Positions 31,930 to 39,066 of a stretch of 64,000 nt of DNA are shown piece by piece. The notes beneath the pieces are model-generated. The model was not told the DNA's origin, searched no databases, and saw only the letters and a list, made by a program, of their open reading frames with translations. Within the stretch, counting starts at the first letter, position 1; every line of letters begins with the position of its first letter. The stretch is from assembly GCA_024399115.1 (NCBI GenBank), contig JAKSHZ010000001.1, positions 118,045 to 182,044 on the forward strand. Direction: 5' to 3'. A program made the translations under genes and the position numbers. The stretch is from Bacilli bacterium. Lineage in GTDB: Bacteria; Bacillota_I; Bacilli_A; RFN20; CAG-826.

Positions 31930-32949
31930 CTACTCTTCTCGCCTAAAGATTTTATTATTTTCCATTCCCCAATATATATTATCATCCAAAATTGACTTTT
32001 TTATTTCAGGATGTTTCTTAAAATATGGGTAATCAAAAATAGCTTCGACTTCTTTTTCTGTCTCACATTCAGTAACCCAGTCAAAAAGATAGTCTACAAA
32101 ATTAGACTCTTCATCAAACAGATATTCAGCTTTCATCATCCCCACAATGAAGTCATAATCCGTATTCCCAAGTTTACCAAACATATCCTGTTTGATCTGA
32201 TAAGACCTGAGACCTAAACTTCTTCCTGTGTTCCAAGTGTTCACTACAATTTCTTGCTGCTCTTTTGTCAGTTTGAGAATTTGAAAAAGAGTATGTTGAG
32301 CGAAGGTCAATTCCTGTCCGGCTACAAAAACACCTGACATTTCAGAAAGTATAATTCCGTGTTTTATATTTTCTTCTTCTTCTCGTTTTCTTTCTTCTTC
32401 TTTCTCAATTAGTTCCCTTCTAGTATTTTCCAGCTTTATTTTTTTTATTACTTCTTCATCAGTTTGGTTTTCATAAAATTTTAATAAAAATTTATTTATT
32501 GTTTTATTTCTTTCTGCAACAGTTAGTAATCTTTGATCAAATAAAGAAAAAAGATTGTTACAGAAATCCATAAACTCTTTTATTTTCATTGGCTGATAAT
32601 CTTCAAATCTTAAAAAAAGTTTATCTTGAAATATTAAATTTTCATTCACATTTTTACAATTTTTCCATGTTGCATAATCTGAAATAACGAACTTCTTTTT
32701 GCACTTAAACGTACGAGTATTATCTAGAAAAGCGTCTAGAATAGAGTTAACACACTTTTCAAATTCTTTGTCATTATTAAACTTAATTTTTTCTTGTGAA
32801 ACATAACTGTTGATAAAAAGACAAATAAATTTTTCTGTATAAAATTTATTTGTAGTTACATCAATTAGTTTTTTGCCTTTATATTTAAAGGTTTTATCAC
32901 TTGCAAACACCCAAGAACCAGGATTATAAATGTCGAATTCTTTATTCAT
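31930..32949 (-). CDS. Orphan protein between immunity region and integrase
   Basis: 339 residues, Lys/Asn/Phe-rich, more A+T-rich than its neighbours. A long charged coiled coil (ENTRRELIEKEEERKREEEE) separates an N-terminal domain from a helical C-terminal domain (LTKEQQEIVVNTWNTGRSLG, then FVDYLFDWVTECETEKEV). Transcribed alone, convergent with the repressor and divergent from the integrase. That is the usual site of lysogenic-conversion, exclusion or defence genes. No family recognised. Confidence 0.6.
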   Translation of the reverse strand: MNKEFDIYNPGSWVFASDKTFKYKGKKLIDVTTNKFYTEKFICLFINSYVSQEKIKFNNDKEFEKCVNSILDAFLDNTRTFKCKKKFVISDYATWKNCKNVNENLIFQDKLFLRFEDYQPMKIKEFMDFCNNLFSLFDQRLLTVAERNKTINKFLLKFYENQTDEEVIKKIKLENTRRELIEKEEERKREEEENIKHGIILSEMSGVFVAGQELTFAQHTLFQILKLTKEQQEIVVNTWNTGRSLGLRSYQIKQDMFGKLGNTDYDFIVGMMKAEYLFDEESNFVDYLFDWVTECETEKEVEAIFDYPYFKKHPEIKKSILDDNIYWGMENNKIFRREE

Positions 32950-33043
32950 AAATGTTCCATGTACGAAAAAAAAACGATTTTTTTTATGCTCATTTTATGC
33001 ACACAAATTATCTATCTCAAAACAAAATGAGGTTAAATTAAAA

Positions 33044-33140
33044 AAACCGATTCTATAACTCTTTATATTATAAGAAATTACAAAATCGGTTTTTATGGGC
33101 AGTGAGAGGATCGAACTCCCGACATTCTGGGTGTAAACCA
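33044..33140. other. attP: 45-bp identity-type core from the 3' half of tRNA-Val(TAC), with flanking inverted repeat
   Basis: On the minus strand 33140-33096 reads the 3' side of a tRNA-Val: loop TTTACAC with anticodon TAC, the 3' anticodon stem, variable region, T arm (GGGAG, TTCGATC, CTCTC), acceptor ACTGCCC and discriminator A. The 5' half is absent. Integrases that use tRNA genes carry exactly such 3' fragments as attP core. An inverted repeat (AAAACCGATT, near 33045, with AATCGGTTTT, near 33086) adjoins it. Phage genes on both sides mean this is attP, not attL or attR. Confidence 0.75.
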
Positions 33141-33160
33141 TACTTTTTTTTACAAAAGAC

Positions 33161-33227
33161 TTGATTTTAAGTATTTTTGTGGTATATTAACAATAATTTT
33201 GACTTATTTTTAAGTTTTGTGTAGTTA
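33161..33227 (+). promoter_or_regulatory. Tandem integrase promoters with operator-like sites
   Basis: TTGATT (33161-33166), 16-base spacer, TATATT (33183-33188); and TTGACT (33199-33204), 17-base spacer, TAGTTA (33222-33227). Both contain the operator half TTTTAAGT seen at 23.5 kb (TTTTAAGTAT and TTTTAAGTTT). This predicts repressor control of integrase. Confidence 0.5.
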
Positions 33228-33242
33228 TAAGTATCTTTAATT

Positions 33243-34478
33243 ATGCACAAACTTATGCACACAAAACAAAAACGAAAAATAAGTAAGGCCGCGAAAATGA
33301 TTATTAAACACCTCTACAAAAGAACAATCAATCACAAAGGGAAAAAGGTTCAGGCATGGTATTTCTGGTATTATGACGAGAACAAAAAACAGATCCGTAA
33401 GAGTTGCGGACAAAATGGAAAACCCTGTCTCACAAAAAGAGACGCTGAGTTTTACATCCAATCCCTAGACGATTCGGAACTTGTTCCACAAAAAAAGAAA
33501 ATCACTCTTATTGATTTCTGCTCAGGAATGTTTGACAAAGACTCAAAATATCTCATTAAGTGTAAAAATAAAGGGCATGAAATAACTGAGAAAACTAGGA
33601 AAATGAAAGCTCACAACCTGGAGAAAATTCTTGAAAGGTTTGGAACTTTGCCGGTTGACTCTATTGGACCGTCCGACTTCGACAACTGGCTGCTTGAATA
33701 TGACAGATCAAATTCATGGCGGAATTCTTTTTTAGAAACGGCAAATGATATATATAAAGAATTATATGCTTACCACCTTATAGAAAATCTGCCTGTTTTT
33801 GAGCGTTTCCACGTTGAGAAAAAATCAACGAAAGGTATTTTATATCCGGCGGAAATAGCTTCACTATTTCCAACAGAAGTAAAAGCGTTCAAAGAAATTT
33901 GGCACAAAGACAATAACGATCCTGATTTCTATGACTTTATGTTTGGAACAATGTTTTTTATCATGCTTACTACAGGAATGAGATCAGGTGAAGCTCAGGC
34001 ATTAAAAGAGGATCAATTTCTTGCACCTGACACAATTATACTTAATGCAATGATCTCAGACGGCGAAAGAGTTGACCACCTGAAAAAAGGTTCTGTTGAT
34101 AACAAAAAATGGAGAGTTGTAATACTTCCTGACAAGGCCGTTGCAATGCTTGAATACCTTAAAAGTATTCAGGTAAAAAATACAGATTATGTTTTTGAGT
34201 ATCACGGAAAACCGGTCTCCGGAAATTATATGAATAAAAGATTCCGTTATTGTCTGGACATGCAAGGAATAAATACAGAAGAAAGAAATATTTCTATTCA
34301 CTCCTTACGGTTCACTAATGACACAATGAGTATGAGAAAAATATCTACGAGTGACTTAAAACTTATGCTGGGACACACTCAGGAACGTATGACAGAATAC
34401 TATGACCGTTCTTCTGCTTTAGATCACTTACCACAGCTTATGGAGAATAAAGACACTATCAATACACTATGGAACTGA
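33243..34478 (+). CDS. int: Tyrosine integrase
   Basis: 411 residues. N-terminal arm-type DNA-binding region, a core-binding SAM-like domain (residues about 110-190), then the catalytic domain: TTGMRSGEAQAL (first Arg), a Lys-bearing beta hairpin, HSLRF (H-x-x-R motif), LGHTQERMTEYYDRS (His and the Tyr nucleophile). It lies about 100 bp from attP and would recombine it with the host tRNA-Val gene. The only long gene on the plus strand. Confidence 0.9.
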   Translation: MHKLMHTKQKRKISKAAKMIIKHLYKRTINHKGKKVQAWYFWYYDENKKQIRKSCGQNGKPCLTKRDAEFYIQSLDDSELVPQKKKITLIDFCSGMFDKDSKYLIKCKNKGHEITEKTRKMKAHNLEKILERFGTLPVDSIGPSDFDNWLLEYDRSNSWRNSFLETANDIYKELYAYHLIENLPVFERFHVEKKSTKGILYPAEIASLFPTEVKAFKEIWHKDNNDPDFYDFMFGTMFFIMLTTGMRSGEAQALKEDQFLAPDTIILNAMISDGERVDHLKKGSVDNKKWRVVILPDKAVAMLEYLKSIQVKNTDYVFEYHGKPVSGNYMNKRFRYCLDMQGINTEERNISIHSLRFTNDTMSMRKISTSDLKLMLGHTQERMTEYYDRSSALDHLPQLMENKDTINTLWN

Positions 34479-34886
34479 TTTCAGGGTTATAATACATCCG
34501 GTAATTCCGCCAAGAAGGCTTCCAACACTAAAACAAATTAGATCATTCTTTATGTTGTTTATTTCTACGGACCTGACCTGTTGTTTTAGTGTTTCATTGT
34601 TTAGCTCCAACAATTCACACTGTTTTTTGTAATATTCAACATCAGGAGAGTATTCCAAGACTCCGGACTTGTAACCTTCGTTATAAGCTGTTTCAATTGC
34701 TATGTCTTTTTCTTCAAGGCAAATAGCAATTATTTCAATAAGATCTGCACCACTATAGTTTTTCTTTGAGTCTATTCCGAATTCGGTCTGTACTATCTGA
34801 TTGTAATTTTTCGATTCCTGACTGAATATTGGAATAGTTATCAGAAGACTTAACAAGATCACCACTATCAGTGTTTTTGATTTCAT
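34467..34886 (-). CDS. Lysis-cassette membrane protein, spanin-like
   Basis: Start set at ATG 34886, with AGGAAAAGGAAA upstream. 139 residues: a signal-type hydrophobic N-terminus (KTLIVVILLSLLITIPIFS), a periplasmic helical region with a coiled coil (YKKQCELLELNNETLKQQV) and a C-terminal hydrophobic segment (LICFSVGSLLGGITGCIITL). It overlaps the upstream membrane-anchored gene by about 130 bases in another frame, the architecture of Rz/Rz1 spanins, but no lipobox is present. Spanin-like role inferred. Confidence 0.5.
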   Translation of the reverse strand: MKSKTLIVVILLSLLITIPIFSQESKNYNQIVQTEFGIDSKKNYSGADLIEIIAICLEEKDIAIETAYNEGYKSGVLEYSPDVEYYKKQCELLELNNETLKQQVRSVEINNIKNDLICFSVGSLLGGITGCIITLKSVP

Positions 34887-35058
34887 TTTCCTTTTCCTCT
34901 TTTGCTTTTTCACTTTCTTTCCTGATTTCGTCAGGAGATTTTTCATTCTCTACGAGATTGTTGTTTTTAAATCTGTTCCAGAAAAAGAAAGCCACAAATC
35001 CGGCGAAAAGCGCCGTGAAAAAAGATCCAACGGCTGCAAAAAAACTTTTTACACTCAT
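34753..35058 (-). CDS. Lysis-cassette membrane-anchored charged protein
   Basis: 101 residues. One N-terminal span rich in Phe (FFTALFAGFVAFFFWNRF) and a long charged helix (DEIRKESEKAKEEKENEI). Resembles an inner-membrane spanin subunit. Its 3' part overlaps the next gene in another frame; its start overlaps the end of the papain-fold gene by four bases. Confidence 0.5.
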   Translation of the reverse strand: MSVKSFFAAVGSFFTALFAGFVAFFFWNRFKNNNLVENEKSPDEIRKESEKAKEEKENEIKNTDSGDLVKSSDNYSNIQSGIEKLQSDSTDRIRNRLKEKL

Positions 35059-35552
35059 ACGAATTCAATAACCCTCAATGACTTTAAGCTGCCGTATTTT
35101 ACAGTGTTAGACTCCCCAAGAGAGTCATTTACAACTTTCTTGTTTTCGTCCACGTTCACAAAATGGCCGTATGTTTTCATTGTAACTTCCCTTTCAAAAT
35201 ATCCGATAAGGTATTCATTGCTTTTAGGATAGTAATAAAGATCTGTAGATTTCGAGATCTTAATATCATTGAAAGAAAAGTTTATTCCGTGCTTTCCGAT
35301 TTCTTCTCTCAGGATGTTTTTAAGAACGAGAGCTGGGAAGTTTAGGTAACAATCAGACTCAATCCAATAGAGTCCGTCTGTTTTTTGCTTTGAAAAGACA
35401 TTGAAATAGTAAATTGGATCAACATGGACACCCAAAATACATTCCGCTATATAACAGAGTGAAAGGAAATAACATCCACTTTCACCGATTACGGCAGCAA
35501 TTTTCTGCATTGGATAATGTTCCATTTCTGTTTTAACACTACTGTTCACCAT
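35055..35552 (-). CDS. DUF261/papain-fold (C39-like) protein, candidate endolysin
   Basis: Start set at ATG 35552, just inside the holin-like gene. 165 residues. ESGCYFLSLCYIAE supplies a Cys at a helix start, KTYGHFVNVDENKKVVNDSL supplies His and a following Asn/Asp: the order of a papain/C39-type Cys-His-Asn triad. The layout resembles DUF261 proteins of Borrelia and other spirochaete phages. It follows a holin-like gene and no other muralytic gene is visible, so a peptidoglycan endopeptidase role is proposed. Confidence 0.5.
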   Translation of the reverse strand: MVNSSVKTEMEHYPMQKIAAVIGESGCYFLSLCYIAECILGVHVDPIYYFNVFSKQKTDGLYWIESDCYLNFPALVLKNILREEIGKHGINFSFNDIKISKSTDLYYYPKSNEYLIGYFEREVTMKTYGHFVNVDENKKVVNDSLGESNTVKYGSLKSLRVIEFV

Positions 35553-35898
35553 AGTCTTTTTTTCCTTCTTCCTGAACAGATTCATTATCATTTGAATTAA
35601 CTTCTTCATTTACATTCGCTCCGGTCTTGCTAAGTAATGCTTTGATTATGGCTTTAAATCCCTGAATGATAACCTGATAATTAAGCTGCACAACACCGAC
35701 AGTCAAAATTGATCCGATCACATAAGCCGGAAGAAAATTAACGGCTGCATAACAACCAACAGCAAAAACAGGCATTACAAGTGCATATATCCAGGTCTTT
35801 TTGAACTTAAAAAAGTTCTTTAGCCATTCCATTACACCAACGGCACCAAAACCGGCAAGTCCGATTTTTACGGCCAACTGTGTTAATTCTTCATTCAT
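35539..35898 (-). CDS. Putative holin
   Basis: Start set at ATG 35898, with GGGGG upstream. 119 residues. Hydrophobic segments: LAVKIGLAGFGAVGVMEWL, WIYALVMPVFAVGCYAAVNF and YVIGSILTVGVVQLNYQVII, followed by a charged C-terminal tail rich in Asn/Glu/Lys. Size, topology and place before the papain-fold gene match holins that time lysis. Confidence 0.6.
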   Translation of the reverse strand: MNEELTQLAVKIGLAGFGAVGVMEWLKNFFKFKKTWIYALVMPVFAVGCYAAVNFLPAYVIGSILTVGVVQLNYQVIIQGFKAIIKALLSKTGANVNEEVNSNDNESVQEEGKKDYGEQ

Positions 35899-35899
35899 T

Positions 35900-36520
35900 C
35901 TATTCCCCCTGATTATTAGGCGCACCGGCAATGTCACGGCACCTAAAATATATTTTTCTATAGAAATCCTTAAACCAAGATTCTGGAATATCGTCCATTA
36001 TTGAGGGAAGATCATATCCCCTGAGTTTTGAATTCAGACTGAATAAGCGGTCTTTAATCTGCATAACATAAGCGTCTGCTTTGCCGTCTGAATAACTAAT
36101 TAAGTCTTTATCTGATTTTTTTGTGATATGATTTCTAGTGAGATCGTTTTTGAGATCGTAATTCATCCGATCTGTGATACGGTAGGTTATTAGTTCTAAT
36201 ATATCCTGATCTTTTTCGTCCAGGTTAAACTTATTTTTTCCAATAATAAATAGCTTGATTCTTAATTCTTTAACTAGCTGCTTAGCAACGTGACATTGAT
36301 TATCTAAAAGGTCTTTACCTTCTGCCATATACATTTCACGTCTTTCTGGTGTGCTTACATCAAGATACTTTGATTTTACATCTTTGGTTTTTAAAATATA
36401 AAATATTACACCAATTATCGCCGCACCAAGCATTATTATACTAATTCCCAAAAAAAGAATTACAATCCACCCAATTGTAGGAATCTGAGAAATTCCATTG
36501 ATTACCTCACTCTGATCCAT
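35900..36520 (-). CDS. Membrane-anchored protein at the head of the lysis cassette
   Basis: 206 residues. One N-terminal span (WIVILFLGISIIMLGAAIIG, then VIFYIL) and a long helical cytoplasmic or periplasmic part. GGGG precedes ATG 36520. First gene after the 36.6 kb promoter and terminator. Unknown family; a lysis regulator is possible. Confidence 0.5.
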   Translation of the reverse strand: MDQSEVINGISQIPTIGWIVILFLGISIIMLGAAIIGVIFYILKTKDVKSKYLDVSTPERREMYMAEGKDLLDNQCHVAKQLVKELRIKLFIIGKNKFNLDEKDQDILELITYRITDRMNYDLKNDLTRNHITKKSDKDLISYSDGKADAYVMQIKDRLFSLNSKLRGYDLPSIMDDIPESWFKDFYRKIYFRCRDIAGAPNNQGE

Positions 36521-36541
36521 GTTTTACCCCAATTAGACAAT

Positions 36542-36587
36542 AAAAAAGCCGTTTCCCCACGTAAAATATGCGTGAAAAAACGGCTTT
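36542..36587 (-). terminator. Intrinsic terminator between promoter and lysis genes
   Basis: 10-bp stem (AAAGCCGTTT at 36545-36554 with AAACGGCTTT at 36578-36587), an inner CACG/CGTG pair and a U6 run in leftward RNA. It lies between the promoter at 36.62-36.65 kb and the first lysis gene. Confidence 0.75.
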
Positions 36588-36622
36588 GAATTATTATTCT
36601 AAATACCTGATTTATTAAAGTC

Positions 36623-36650
36623 AGTATATCACATTGGTTTTATTTTTCAA
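36623..36650 (-). promoter_or_regulatory. Leftward promoter of the lysis cassette
   Basis: -35 TTGAAA (36645-36650), 16-base spacer, -10 TATACT (36623-36628). The transcript would meet the terminator about 30 bases after its start, as in the pR'-tR' arrangement of lambdoid phages. Confidence 0.6.
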
Positions 36651-36657
36651 TTACGCT

Positions 36658-36960
36658 TTATAGTCCTGGAAACAATAAAGATAAATATTTACAGACTTTT
36701 TCACTCAATACAAAGTCCGAGTCAGGAATCTTCAAAAATTCTGAGATCTCAGGCAATTCCACACGAATCCGTTTTCCGTCAGTAAGACCGTTGCTTTTCA
36801 AATATGGTCTTACAGTTTTTTCAAGCTGCCTGAAAAAACTAATCTCAAACCGATCAAAAAACTTCTTAGTAATGTCAGGTATTTTCCCCTGACCGAAAAA
36901 CACTACCGTTGCAAGTTTTCGGATTTCTATCAATTCCTTTTTCTGCTGCCTTGTTTCCAT
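36658..36960 (-). CDS. Unknown protein upstream of the lysis promoter
   Basis: Start set at ATG 36960 with GGGAG upstream. 100 residues, helical, with RKLATVVFFGQGKIPDITKK and a basic centre. It might be a regulator such as an antiterminator, given its place just before the lysis promoter, but no motif proves this. Confidence 0.45.
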   Translation of the reverse strand: METRQQKKELIEIRKLATVVFFGQGKIPDITKKFFDRFEISFFRQLEKTVRPYLKSNGLTDGKRIRVELPEISEFLKIPDSDFVLSEKVCKYLSLLFPGL

Positions 36961-37072
36961 AATATTTCTCCCAGACAATTCCAGACTCAATCACGGCAAT
37001 AACATAACCTTTTTTTTCATCCGACAGTCTGTTAAATAAATAAATAAATTTAAACAATGAACTAATCTTCAT
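36875..37072 (-). CDS. Possible small protein overlapping the next gene
   Basis: 65 residues; FIYLFNRLSDEKKGYVIAVI resembles short helical regulatory proteins, but there is no ribosome site and it overlaps the following gene by about 85 bases. Weak support. Confidence 0.3.
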   Translation of the reverse strand: MKISSLFKFIYLFNRLSDEKKGYVIAVIESGIVWEKYYGNKAAEKGIDRNPKTCNGSVFRSGENT

Positions 37073-37134
37073 AGTTTAATTTTCTGAGAAAACGGTGATA
37101 ATAGGAAGAAATAAAAACTACTAAAAAAAAATAA

Positions 37135-37896
37135 TTACTCAGTAGTGTTTACCGGGAAGTCGGTAATATACCTTGATTTCAATTCATCATTGTTTATACA
37201 ACCGTTTCGTTCCCTTGCTTCACGTAACCGTGTATAGATTGTATTAGGAGACCAAAACAACAGTTCTTTTATCTCTTTTCCGGCACAAAGTTCACTTATT
37301 ATTGTCGCTTCATCCGGAGTAAGATCAAGCTTCGGTTTTTTTGCTTTTTCTATTTCCTGGAGACGTTCTTTCAGGATCCTGTTTTCTTCCCGTAATTTTT
37401 TTACGTCTGCATGTAAGAAACGGATAATTTTCTTGAAATAATTAAGAATATGATATGTTGCCGCAAATATCGAATAGAAAAAACTACATCCTAGAGCGTG
37501 AATGACAATATGAGTAACTGTATCTTTATATAGAATTGAAGAGATTAAAACTCCAAGACTGTAGATTAAAAGATATGGAAGTTTCGTTTTCGGATTGATC
37601 CATATTGCGACTAGGATCATTATAAAAGAAGTGTAATTGTGAAAACGATTCCAATAAAGAATTGCCATTGCCCAGATAAAAAGCAAAGGATTCCAATGTT
37701 TTTTTCCCGAAAACAACGTTACAATCAGGGCAACAAATGAACAAATTCCCCTGATCTCTGCCTGTACCTGACCTGACCGAAAATATTGAACCCAATGACA
37801 GATTGTTAAAAACAGAAGACATATTATACAATCTACAACTTTTTTCTCTTTCAAAAACTTAAATGACATACCTTTAATATATATCCGTTGTATCAT
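37135..37896 (-). CDS. Membrane protein with LuxR-type DNA-binding C-terminus
   Basis: 253 residues. About five hydrophobic spans (VVDCIICLLFLTICHWV, ICSFVALIVTLFSG, LLFIWAMAILYW, FIMILVAIWI, YLLIYSLGVLISSILY), a coiled coil (DVKKLREENRILKERLQE) and then LDLTPDEATIISELCAGKEI plus NTIYTRLREARERNG, the GerE/LuxR HTH layout. A membrane-embedded regulator is unusual in a phage; it might sense membrane state and act on lysis or lysogeny. Confidence 0.6.
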   Translation of the reverse strand: MIQRIYIKGMSFKFLKEKKVVDCIICLLFLTICHWVQYFRSGQVQAEIRGICSFVALIVTLFSGKKHWNPLLFIWAMAILYWNRFHNYTSFIMILVAIWINPKTKLPYLLIYSLGVLISSILYKDTVTHIVIHALGCSFFYSIFAATYHILNYFKKIIRFLHADVKKLREENRILKERLQEIEKAKKPKLDLTPDEATIISELCAGKEIKELLFWSPNTIYTRLREARERNGCINNDELKSRYITDFPVNTTE

Positions 37897-37906
37897 TTTG
37901 TTAAAT

Positions 37907-37949
37907 AAAAAAAACGTGCAAAAAACTTTAAGGTCTTTTACACGTTTTT
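37907..37949 (-). terminator. Intrinsic terminator after the glycosyltransferase-like gene
   Basis: Arms AAAACGTG (37911-37918) and CACGTTTT (37941-37948) with a T8 run in leftward RNA, just before the membrane regulator gene. Confidence 0.65.
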
Positions 37950-37966
37950 ATATTTTAACAAAAAAG

Positions 37967-38917
37967 TTAAGCTGCTTTTTTGTCTTCTGAGTTGATTTCT
38001 TCTGGATCCATTTTCACCAGTTCCACAACTTCATTTACTGACGGCATTTTCACGATTGACGGTGACATACCCATTGGCTTGAAGTAAGGCTGACTATTCA
38101 GGACATGTTTTGCGGCAATATTCTTGTTGCAAGTATATCCAAAATGTTCAGGACGGGTTTCCCCCCAGATTACAGTCACGTCTTTACAAGCACCGGTTGA
38201 AAGATGTTGAAGGCTTGAGTCAGTGCAAACAACCTTGAAAGCATGTTCCGCAAGAAGACGGTATGCAATATAAGGAATGTTCAACTTTATTGCTCCCTCA
38301 TAGGACGGTTCATTTGGCAATGCGTAATGAACAATTGTTGCGTCAGGATATTCCGATTTCAGGGCGTCAATAAGCTGCTGTCCCTGATAGAAATTACGTT
38401 TGATGAACTCCTGACGATCATTGTAAGGAATTGCATTTCCGTTCTGATCAACCATTGGATTAAGTGGAGACTGTCCGCCACAAAACTGTACCATGATGAA
38501 TTTTCCAAGCTCTGAAATTTTCTGATCAGCCAAAGTTCCGATCTGAGGGAATTCTTCACGAATACGATCCAATACTGGTGTTTTTGCTGCCCAATCAATT
38601 TCAGACTTCTCAATTCCGAATTCTTCCGTCCAGGCGTCAAAAAGGTGACATGACTTTTTGATAAAACGGGAATTACTGTAGGGTTCTTTCCAGAGAATGT
38701 CTGTATCAGGATCAAGAACAAGTTCCTGGTAAAGAGTAGCACACTGTGGTCCCGGTTCAAATGACTCTGTTACATAAGAACAAGATTTGAAAACATCTGA
38801 ATATGGAGAAATAACATAAATTTCTTCATATTTTTTTGCTAAAATAGGCATAAGACTTGTTAACATAACATTCTTACCCAAACCGCCATCCACATTAATT
38901 AAACATCTTTTCCCCAT
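37967..38917 (-). CDS. GT9/heptosyltransferase-like glycosyltransferase
   Basis: 316 residues. N-terminal INVDGGLGKNVMLTSLMPIL and a C-terminal half with VHYALPNEPSY, VVCTDSSLQHLSTGACKDVT and VIWGETRPEHFGY follow the GT-B fold of GT9 enzymes, including the D-S-x-x-x-H/G donor-site loop. It could modify host surface glycans (lysogenic conversion) or phage fibres. It has its own promoter with an operator, so it may be expressed separately from the tail genes. Start ATG with AAAGGAG. Confidence 0.65.
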   Translation of the reverse strand: MGKRCLINVDGGLGKNVMLTSLMPILAKKYEEIYVISPYSDVFKSCSYVTESFEPGPQCATLYQELVLDPDTDILWKEPYSNSRFIKKSCHLFDAWTEEFGIEKSEIDWAAKTPVLDRIREEFPQIGTLADQKISELGKFIMVQFCGGQSPLNPMVDQNGNAIPYNDRQEFIKRNFYQGQQLIDALKSEYPDATIVHYALPNEPSYEGAIKLNIPYIAYRLLAEHAFKVVCTDSSLQHLSTGACKDVTVIWGETRPEHFGYTCNKNIAAKHVLNSQPYFKPMGMSPSIVKMPSVNEVVELVKMDPEEINSEDKKAA

Positions 38918-38951
38918 GTTTTTTCTCCTTTCCTTCTTTAAGGACTAATTA

Positions 38952-39052
38952 GAAAACTTATTTTTAAGTGTTTTAATTATAAATATATCATATATAATCT
39001 TAAATTCAAGATATTATCAAATTCATTTAAATAACGGCCCTCCTCAGAGGGC
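38952..39052 (-). promoter_or_regulatory. Promoter, operator and weak terminator before the glycosyltransferase
   Basis: Leftward: a small hairpin GCCCTC/GAGGGC (39037-39052) after the fibre gene, -35 TTGAAT (39004-39009), 16-base spacer, -10 TATATT, then an operator (38952-38973) with the TAAGTGTTT arm and a 7/9 match on the other arm, at the expected transcription start. Confidence 0.55.
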
Positions 39053-39066
39053 TAATATGGATTGTT

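Noticed and set aside
33096..33140. Functional tRNA-Val gene
   Set aside because: Only the 3' half is present; no 5' acceptor or D arm. Interpreted as attP core.
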